This document shows, piece by piece, positions 41,949-47,355 of a stretch of 47,355 nt of DNA. The notes beneath the pieces are model-generated. The model searched no databases. It saw nothing but the letters and a program-made list of their open reading frames with translations, and was not told the origin of the DNA. The translations under genes were made by a program, and so were the position numbers. This DNA is from a bacterium (GTDB lineage Bacteria > Actinomycetota > Acidimicrobiia > Acidimicrobiales > Bin134), in contig JAPPMA010000027.1 of NCBI GenBank assembly GCA_028819295.1, forward strand, positions 1 to 47,355, read 5' to 3'. Positions within the stretch are counted from its first letter, which is position 1, and every line of letters starts with the position of its first letter.

Positions 41949-42887
41949 GTGGACCTGCTAGAGCAGTCTTCGACCGATTCTCCTGTTCGCTTCGCCAGTT
42001 TTTTCGCTGGAATTGGTGGTTTTGACCTCGGATTCGAGCGTGCAGGACTGGAAACGGTATGGCAATGCGAAATCAACACCTTTTGTCAGGACATTTTGGA
42101 ACAGCATTGGCCTCACGTCCCCCGCGTCTCCGATATAGAGGAAGTGGAAGCACATGAAATCCCAGAAGCAGATGTTTGGACAGGAGGATTTCCCTGTCAA
42201 GACGTCAGTCTTGCCAGAATGGGACCCCGAGAAGGGTTGCGCGGACAACAGTCCCGGCTCTTCTATGTCTTTGCTAAACTCATTGAAGCTCGTCGCCCCG
42301 CTGTTATCGTTATCGAAAACGTTGCGGCACTTCTCTCTTCCAACGAGGGGCGAGATTTCGCAATCGTCATACGGTCGTTGGCCGAACTCGGGTATGGCAT
42401 CGCTTGGAGAGTGCTTGACAGTCGATACTTCGGCATCCCCCAGTCACGTTCCCGAGTCTTCATTGTCGGATCTCTTAGAGGAAGCGCCTGTGCCGGATCG
42501 GTACTTCTTGAGCCCGAACGCGGCGACAGGAATTCTGAGAAGAGCCGACAGAATGGGAAGAAACCTGTTTCCCCCTTTAAGATCCGCGCTGGAGATCCTA
42601 TCAAAGGATACGTCAAAAAGTTAGCTCACTGTCTCTATGCAGAGTCGGCTAGGCACACTGGCACTGACTGGTCAAGAAATTATGTCTCTTATCCAGAAGG
42701 ACGAGTGAGGCGACTCACCCCGATAGAGACAGAGAGATTACAAGGGTTTCCTGACAACTGGACGTTTCCAAAACGTCACGGGGGCGATACTGACAAAATT
42801 GATAGTGCACGTTACCATGCTTGCGGGAATGCTGTCTCTGTGCCTGTAGCAAAATGGATCGGCGAAAGAGTCATACTTGCACTTTAA
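41949..42887 (+). CDS. DNA cytosine-C5 methyltransferase (Dcm type)
   Basis: A 312-aa methylase. Motif I FASFFAGIGGFDLGF (15-29), catalytic motif IV GGFPCQDVS with Cys83, motif VI ENV (123-125), motif VIII QSRSRVFIVG, motif IX RRLTPIETERLQGFPDNW and motif X GNAVSVPVAKWI are all present. GTG 41949 has AAGGTGG 4 nt upstream. The region between VIII and IX holds a short target-recognition domain. DNA here is visibly AT-richer than the flanks. The HNH gene converges 30 bp away, suggesting a type II restriction-modification pair. Confidence 0.92.
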   Translation: MDLLEQSSTDSPVRFASFFAGIGGFDLGFERAGLETVWQCEINTFCQDILEQHWPHVPRVSDIEEVEAHEIPEADVWTGGFPCQDVSLARMGPREGLRGQQSRLFYVFAKLIEARRPAVIVIENVAALLSSNEGRDFAIVIRSLAELGYGIAWRVLDSRYFGIPQSRSRVFIVGSLRGSACAGSVLLEPERGDRNSEKSRQNGKKPVSPFKIRAGDPIKGYVKKLAHCLYAESARHTGTDWSRNYVSYPEGRVRRLTPIETERLQGFPDNWTFPKRHGGDTDKIDSARYHACGNAVSVPVAKWIGERVILAL

Positions 42888-42917
42888 ATCTCCCACAATT
42901 GTGACGTTTCACCCTGG

Positions 42918-44078
42918 CTAGAGCTTCAGTTTTGCCACATCAATTGCACTATTTAGTTCGTTTATGTAATGGGGGTTCGGGCGCTCATGTCGTCTAGAAG
43001 GCAATCGACCTTCTGGAATGGGTCCAGTTACCGACATTAGCTCAGTTTGGGTAGCAACGTCATATGCACCCATAAGCGGGGAAGGCTTTACGACGTATTT
43101 CTGATCCTCAAAATGAAGTGTCAATATTGCCTGGTCAAACGCCCAGTGATGAAGCTTGCAAAGACATATGCCATTACGAATGTCATCTATCCCGTGTTCT
43201 GCCCATGGCAGGATATGTGCACCGTCGACCCCAGAGTCCAATCTTCCAATACACCCCGGTAATTCTAGCCCACAAAATGCACAAGCATGTCTCCAAGCGT
43301 CACGAACAGCAACAGAAAAGTTCCTGGCTGATTGAGGACGAGCTCTTGCCATGCGCATTATGGAGGTAGATGCAATACGCATTTCAACGTCGTCTTCTTC
43401 GATTTCTTCTATCTCCAAAATTGGGAACTCTTCAGGAGTCATGCCAAACATTTTCTCCAACACAGGTACAGCATCTCCCATTTCTTGGAGAACTTTATTG
43501 ACTTTCTCTGCCTGAGAAACAGTTGATCGGAATACGTTGCGCTTTTGTAGGCTGTCCTGGTGCTTCTGAAGAACAGATAACACATCTCCAAATTGTTGCT
43601 GAACCATATATATGTCGTGGAGCTTTTGCACTCGCTCCCAACGGTGATCAAAATAGATGATCTCTCTGCCTATCCTGTTTTCAGCCCAGATATAAGAGGG
43701 TTTCACTACTATTCTTTTGCCTGTTTCGTCGAATATACTATCTCGCTTGAATCCTATTCTTGTCAGAAAGTAGCTCTGATATCGGAGTACTGGTTCAGTT
43801 GCACCGAGGCTTTTTCTTTCTCGAACTGGTAGCGGAAGAAGCAAGATGGCTGCCATCTGAAGGCCAACTTGGGGCCGTTCATTTGGAATTTTGCTTCGCA
43901 GACGCGGTTTTCCGCTATCCCCTGGATTCGCCCAAATTCCTGTTTCGCACTCACCAATACCTGGAATGTCCCACTGTAGCGACCAGCCAGCAAGTTCTGC
44001 TGCGGCAGTGTTTCCATGGCGACCTACCAGCTCAAATTCGCCCCGACCGCCCCCTGAAGTTCTGAAACCGATGTGCAT
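42918..44078 (-). CDS. HNH restriction endonuclease partner
   Basis: A 386-aa protein. The C-terminal HNH nuclease (about residues 265-325) shows CAFCGLELPGC, then DGAHILPWAEHGIDDIRNG and CKLHHWAFDQ: the first His with paired zinc cysteines, the Asn and the last His are in order. The central part is helical (QQQFGDVLSVLQKHQDSLQ), the N-terminal part of unknown fold. Such proteins accompany Dcm methylases as type II endonucleases. Convergent with the methylase gene and sharing its low GC. Recognition site unknown. Confidence 0.82.
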   Translation of the reverse strand: MHIGFRTSGGGRGEFELVGRHGNTAAAELAGWSLQWDIPGIGECETGIWANPGDSGKPRLRSKIPNERPQVGLQMAAILLLPLPVRERKSLGATEPVLRYQSYFLTRIGFKRDSIFDETGKRIVVKPSYIWAENRIGREIIYFDHRWERVQKLHDIYMVQQQFGDVLSVLQKHQDSLQKRNVFRSTVSQAEKVNKVLQEMGDAVPVLEKMFGMTPEEFPILEIEEIEEDDVEMRIASTSIMRMARARPQSARNFSVAVRDAWRHACAFCGLELPGCIGRLDSGVDGAHILPWAEHGIDDIRNGICLCKLHHWAFDQAILTLHFEDQKYVVKPSPLMGAYDVATQTELMSVTGPIPEGRLPSRRHERPNPHYINELNSAIDVAKLKL

Positions 44079-44236
44079 CTGACGATCTTAGATTAGTGAT
44101 ACCGAAAATCACATTGGGCAGGTGGTTCTGACCATTGCAACATCACCGTGTGTCTCTGCTTCCATGTGGTGGCCGACCCCAAAGGGAGCACCCCCCTAGG
44201 GTTGAGAGCCATGCCCTTCATCTACAATTTGCTCCC

Positions 44237-45085
44237 ATGGTGAAAGACATCCGCGAGGTGACGCCCGACCAGCATTGGGAGGCGTTCGAGGAGCTGTGGA
44301 CCGGGCTGATGTCGTACCGGTACCTCAACAAGACCACTCCGTCGCTGGACATCGGTTTCGCCGATGACGAGCTGGAGTCGATGCCGCTGCGCCACGACAT
44401 GCGCAACGCCCACGGCGGAATCATGGCCGCCCCGCTGGCCATCGGCTGCCCCGAGCCCAGTTGGAACGACGACTTGGTGGTGCCCGCTCCGGTGGTGTCG
44501 TTCACCCAGATCCTCGACGACGCCCGCGGAGTGAACCGCATAGAGGTCTACCGCGAGGTGATCAACTTCGGCCGCCAGATGGGATTCACCCGATCCAAAG
44601 TGGTGGACGCCGCCGACCACTCCCGGATCATCTCCACCTCCGCGGGCATGGGCGTGAGCCTGGGCGACGTGCCCGACGGCTACGAGGCGGTGGAAAACCC
44701 CCTCATCCCCGTGGAGGACTCCCCCGACATGCCCCGGCTGCACGAGGTGTTCGGCGTGGAGAAGGGTGCCGACGGCTGGTATCGGCTTCCCGAGTTATCC
44801 AAGGAGTTCTCCGCTCCCCACGCCGCCCTGCACCTCGGCCCCATCCACATCGTGTTCGACATCACCGCCCACGAGCTGGCCGGGCAGTCAGCAGGAACCG
44901 ACCGCATACAGGTGGAGAACTGGTACGTGATGTTCGTGAAGCCGGGCCTTATCGGCCCGTTTCGCTGCGAGGGCGAAGCCATCACTAGCCGCAGCGGCCG
45001 AATCAGCGTCAACCTCACCCTGTTCGACGAGGGCCGCGACAACCGCACCATCACCACCGGATCGGCCGTCTTCCGGGTGGTCTGA
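44237..45085 (+). CDS. hotdog-fold thioesterase-like protein
   Basis: A 282-aa protein. MRNAHGGIMAAPLAIGCPEP near residue 55 resembles the hotdog helix of PaaI/FapR-type thioesterases (N-x-x-G/H-G-G-x-x-A). The C-terminal half (QVENWYVMFVKPGLIGPFRCEG, ending TTGSAVFRVV) looks like a second hotdog unit, so a double-hotdog fold is likely. ATG 44237 is chosen; the longer frame to 44135 begins with atypical residues. It lies just before tRNA-Leu on the same strand. Function beyond acyl-CoA hydrolysis or binding is unknown. Confidence 0.65.
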   Translation: MVKDIREVTPDQHWEAFEELWTGLMSYRYLNKTTPSLDIGFADDELESMPLRHDMRNAHGGIMAAPLAIGCPEPSWNDDLVVPAPVVSFTQILDDARGVNRIEVYREVINFGRQMGFTRSKVVDAADHSRIISTSAGMGVSLGDVPDGYEAVENPLIPVEDSPDMPRLHEVFGVEKGADGWYRLPELSKEFSAPHAALHLGPIHIVFDITAHELAGQSAGTDRIQVENWYVMFVKPGLIGPFRCEGEAITSRSGRISVNLTLFDEGRDNRTITTGSAVFRVV

Positions 45086-45131
45086 CAATTGCGAAGCCAC
45101 CCCCCGCCAAGCGCAGTACCGTGAGGGACAG

Positions 45132-45221
45132 GCCCGGGTGGCGGAATAGGCAGACGCAGGGGGCTTAAACCCCCCAGCCCCCCAAGGGGGCGTGTGGGTT
45201 CGACTCCCACCCCGGGCACCA
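45132..45221 (+). tRNA. tRNA-Leu (anticodon UAA)
   Basis: Acceptor GCCCGGG (45132-45138) pairs with CCCGGGC (45211-45217), with encoded CCA (45219-45221). Anticodon loop CTTAAAC has TAA at 45166-45168. The long variable arm typical of tRNA-Leu and the T arm GTGGG-TTCGACT-CCCAC are present. It reads UUA, a rare codon in high-GC actinobacteria; the graspetide-cluster membrane gene has two. Confidence 0.97.
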
Positions 45222-45271
45222 GATTATAAGAGTTGTGGAGGTGGAGTCTTCGGGCGGGCAGACGGTGTTCT

Positions 45272-45547
45272 GCGCGAGCTGCGGGGGAAGCAGCCCCCGA
45301 GCTGCACCGCCTCGCCCGCACCCTCGACCGATAAAGAACAGAGACCGAAACCAGCATCTCAACCGGAGCCCACAACGGCAGAACCGAAGCAGCCAACGCC
45401 AAAACCAAAGACATCAAACGCACCGGCCGGGGCTACGCCTACCTCGACAACTACCGGCCCAGAATCCTATTCGCAGCCGGCCGGAAACCCGGCCACAATC
45501 AACCCGTCACAAAAATCAGAACCCGACGACCCAGCTTCAACGCGTAG
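45272..45547 (+). pseudogene. 3' remnant of ISL3-family transposase
   Basis: One frame reads EAAPELHRLARTLDR, an internal TAA (45332-45334), then STGAHNGRTEAANAKTKDIK and GRGYAYLDNYRPRILFAAGR to a TAG. N-G-R-T-E-A-x-N plus a Y-x-N-Y-R-x-R-I-L-F ending is the typical C-terminus of ISL3 transposases. The N-terminal two thirds are gone and a stop interrupts the rest, so it is inactive. It begins 50 bp after tRNA-Leu. Confidence 0.75.
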
Positions 45548-45994
45548 AGCCTCATATCCCCTGACCTCTCAGGCATCCTTCACCCCGACCCGACCATGAA
45601 TCGGTCATCTTGACTTGAGGTTCTCCTCTGAAGCGTGCAGCTCTCAGTCGGCGAACGTCTCGCAGGCGATGGCCAGCACCTTGGCCATCGAAGGGGGCGC
45701 AATCTCCTGGTCGATCATCGAAACAACCTGCCAGCACCGGCAGATCAACAGTAATACTTCAAGATTCGCCGCACTTCGCCAGCACCTTTGTTGCTGCACC
45801 TTTTGTCAGACTCCACGAATCGAAGCAGGAACCAGTGGCTTTGTGAGTGGCCCCCCATGGCCGCGGGTGCAGCGGAACTTGGAGGGAACCCGAAATGGGT
45901 GTGGATGGTTTCCGAAGGAGTGCGCTCGTGGCTCTATCCCGAGGAAGCGAAGCCCGGCACCTCTCCAGACGGCGAGTGGCCGGGCTCCTGCGCG
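45548..45994. other. 447 bp without a recognisable gene
   Basis: Several short open frames on both strands (for example 45615-46127 plus and 45737-45552 minus) have no recognisable domain, no good ribosome binding site and arginine/serine-rich shadow-like composition. Probably debris between the transposase remnant and the toxin gene. Confidence 0.4.
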
Positions 45995-46432
45995 TCATTC
46001 CATGGGCGCCAAGCGGGGTTTGCCGGTCCTCGTGGCCCAGTCTCTGATCGCTTTGTCTTTGGTGGCCAATGAGCAGTCCTGCCTGATGGCAGTGGCGGTA
46101 ATGAACTGGTCCATTGGGTCTTTGTGAAATCCGTCGTCCAGCAGACAGACTGCCTGAACAGCCAACTCGGGGGAAACTGGGACGGTTGTTACCCCCTGCG
46201 ACCTCAGCGACCAGATGAGGGCGTCGGTTGGCGGGAGCGCCCGTAGGTCATTTCGGGGGTTTCGGCGGATCAACTCGATTTCCCAGAACGTGGCCGCCGA
46301 GACGAGCAAACCCCCGTCGTCTTCGGCCGCTCGAAGAACACCAAGCAAGGTGTCGGGCCTTCCGTCACCAACGAGCACACCTCGCAGATAGGCGATGAGG
46401 ATGTGGGTATCGAGCACGACTGATCGCGTCAC
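45995..46432 (-). CDS. VapC-like PIN-domain toxin
   Basis: A 145-aa PIN ribonuclease: VVLDTHILIAYLRG (first Asp), AATFWEIELI (Glu), HKDPMDQFITATAI and SLATKDKAIRDW (remaining acidic residues). It follows the Phd gene by 30 bp on the same strand. The shape is that of the toxin at 28422 (both have DPMDQ and FWE), but identity is low. Likely cleaves a tRNA or rRNA; target unknown. Confidence 0.88.
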   Translation of the reverse strand: MTRSVVLDTHILIAYLRGVLVGDGRPDTLLGVLRAAEDDGGLLVSAATFWEIELIRRNPRNDLRALPPTDALIWSLRSQGVTTVPVSPELAVQAVCLLDDGFHKDPMDQFITATAIRQDCSLATKDKAIRDWATRTGKPRLAPME

Positions 46433-46462
46433 TGGACGACCCCCGACACCGGGTACCGAGCA

Positions 46463-46741
46463 CTATTTGGTGTTGGCATCCCAGGCATCGACAATCTCAT
46501 CCCACTCCTCGTCCGGGTAATAGGGCGCGGTGGGATCGGGATAGGAGATGTCGCCATCGGCATAGATGCCGAAGATGCTGTCGGACCCGCCCGTACGTAC
46601 TGGGGAGACCACTGCCAAAGGCTTGCCGCGCCGGGTCACGATGATCTCACCGCCGCTCTCGGCCATCGCCGGCAGGAGGGTGAGGCACTTCTGACGAAAC
46701 TCGCTGATCGGGATAGTAGCCACTTCGGAAGTCGGTCCCAT
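46463..46741 (-). CDS. Phd/YefM-type antitoxin
   Basis: A 92-aa antitoxin from ATG 46741: ATIPISEFRQKCLTLLPAMA and GEIIVTRRGKPLAVVSPV form the DNA-binding half; the acidic tail (YPDEEWDEIVDAWDANTK) binds toxin. ATG 46741 is preferred over longer frames because a -10 box ends 6 nt upstream. The proteins share layout with the pair at 28147, again with a 92-aa antitoxin. Confidence 0.87.
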   Translation of the reverse strand: MGPTSEVATIPISEFRQKCLTLLPAMAESGGEIIVTRRGKPLAVVSPVRTGGSDSIFGIYADGDISYPDPTAPYYPDEEWDEIVDAWDANTK

Positions 46742-46747
46742 GACTTG

Positions 46748-46776
46748 ATTGTACATATCAGCCAATGACTGAACAA
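46748..46776 (-). promoter_or_regulatory. leaderless promoter of phd/vapC
   Basis: On the minus strand TTGTTC (46776-46771) and TACAAT (46753-46748) are exactly 17 bp apart, and ATG 46741 follows the -10 by 6 nt. Transcription should therefore start at the A of ATG. Confidence 0.7.
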
Positions 46777-46850
46777 CCGCATTTTGCGTGCCCCATGAAT
46801 ACGCAAAACCCAGTGGGTGGGCGTCGTCTGCTGGCCTCAAGCACATCTGT

Positions 46851-47282
46851 CTACTCACGGTCGTTCCCGCTGGTCAGGAGCCGCGCCCTGGTCACGAAGA
46901 CCTGTCTCCCGCCCTCGGCATCGCTGGCGAACGAAAGTTCTTCATGGGGTCCAAAGCCCGACAAAGACTCCGCCACCGCGGTGAACGAACCAAGCGGCGC
47001 AACCGCCCGACCAACGCCGTTATAGCCCCAGCACACCACAGTGCTGTCAGACCTCACCCCGCACGAATGGTCACCGCCAGCCGACACGGAGGTGAACTCG
47101 CCTTGCGGCTCCGGTCTGTCGTCAGCCTGAAATGTGTCGGCACCGGATCCCTCAGAGCCGGAGCCAACCCCAACACGGACACGAGGCGCTTGGCCGCTTG
47201 GCGAACCCTCGCCACACCCAGTGCTCAATAGGCACACCAACACTCCCACGGCCATCCACACCAGCAGGCGGAAATCTGGCAA
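46851..47282 (-). CDS. truncated RCC1-repeat lipoprotein
   Basis: A 143-aa protein from TTG 47282 (GTG 47261 and ATG 47255 are alternatives), with an in-frame stop just upstream. The lipoprotein signal VGVLVCLLSTGC is followed by a Gly/Ser-rich linker and one RCC1-like unit: FTSVSAGGDHSCGVRSDST and VVCWGYNG. RCC1-type surface proteins of actinobacteria carry five or more such repeats. Here the frame leaves the pattern after the second FTAV and stops, so it is probably a shortened or frameshifted gene. Confidence 0.6.
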   Translation of the reverse strand: MPDFRLLVWMAVGVLVCLLSTGCGEGSPSGQAPRVRVGVGSGSEGSGADTFQADDRPEPQGEFTSVSAGGDHSCGVRSDSTVVCWGYNGVGRAVAPLGSFTAVAESLSGFGPHEELSFASDAEGGRQVFVTRARLLTSGNDRE

Positions 47283-47305
47283 GCTCTATTGGTGGATGCT
47301 CTGAG

Positions 47306-47355
<50 letters not shown>

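Noticed and set aside
45615-46127. 170-codon plus-strand frame between the ISL3 remnant and vapC
   Set aside because: Ser/Arg-rich, crosses the vapC gene antisense, no domain or good start signal.

Overview
The window looks like chromosomal DNA of an uncultured, high-GC actinobacterium. The metabolic genes read like those of Acidimicrobiia-type marine or environmental actinobacteria. This is judged from gene content, codon use, TTGTCCACA-type DnaA boxes and leaderless-looking promoters; there is no rRNA or other phylogenetic marker. The right end is a run of 49 G, almost certainly a sequencing or assembly artefact, so the window probably ends at a contig edge.

Layout. (1) 1-3173: an AT-rich stretch with four DnaA-box-like 9-mers, a small excisionase-type HTH gene, an N-acyl-D-amino-acid deacylase gene and an antitoxin/Doc (Fic-fold) toxin pair. 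(2) 3261-5531: a promoter with a palindrome in its spacer, a short structured RNA candidate ending in a strong intrinsic terminator, then a three-gene overlapping cluster. The cluster encodes a 91-residue precursor with 24-residue repeats carrying E-T-[FY]-D-D-D-G, a RimK/MvdD-like ATP-grasp peptide ligase (graspetide type) and a three-helix membrane protein. (3) 5650-26798: a defence island. It holds a 2164-aa Avs/STAND-like protein with a Cap4-type nuclease N-terminus, an orphan 186-aa protein, a DISARM-like operon (helicase-DUF1998-nuclease fusion, SNF2 helicase, Eco57I-type adenine methylase) and an Mrr-type endonuclease. (4) 26804-29495: a second, internally deleted deacylase copy, a Phd/VapC pair, a second antitoxin with a Doc gene cut off before its Fic motif, and scrambled remnants. 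These match 790-2964 in order and orientation, so about 26 kb of cargo lies between long direct repeats.

(5) 29578-41834: ordinary high-GC metabolism. It includes two amidohydrolase-2 proteins, an RpiB-like isomerase, cystathionine beta-synthase and gamma-lyase/synthase (reverse transsulfuration), a 2-hydroxyacid dehydrogenase, a periplasmic ligand-binding lipoprotein, an acyl-CoA dehydrogenase, a class-C serine hydrolase lipoprotein and an acyl-CoA synthetase. (6) 41949-44078: a low-GC, convergent cytosine-C5 methylase / HNH endonuclease pair, probably a type II restriction-modification system gained by transfer. (7) 44237-47355: a hotdog-type protein, tRNA-Leu(UAA), an ISL3 transposase remnant, a second Phd/VapC pair with a clear leaderless promoter, a truncated RCC1-type lipoprotein and the poly-G end.

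The most notable items are the repeat-core graspetide cluster with its membrane partner and neighbouring RNA, the helicase-DUF1998-nuclease fusion in the DISARM-like operon, and the direct-repeat frame around the whole peptide and defence cargo. All homology statements come from recognising motifs by eye; no database search was run.
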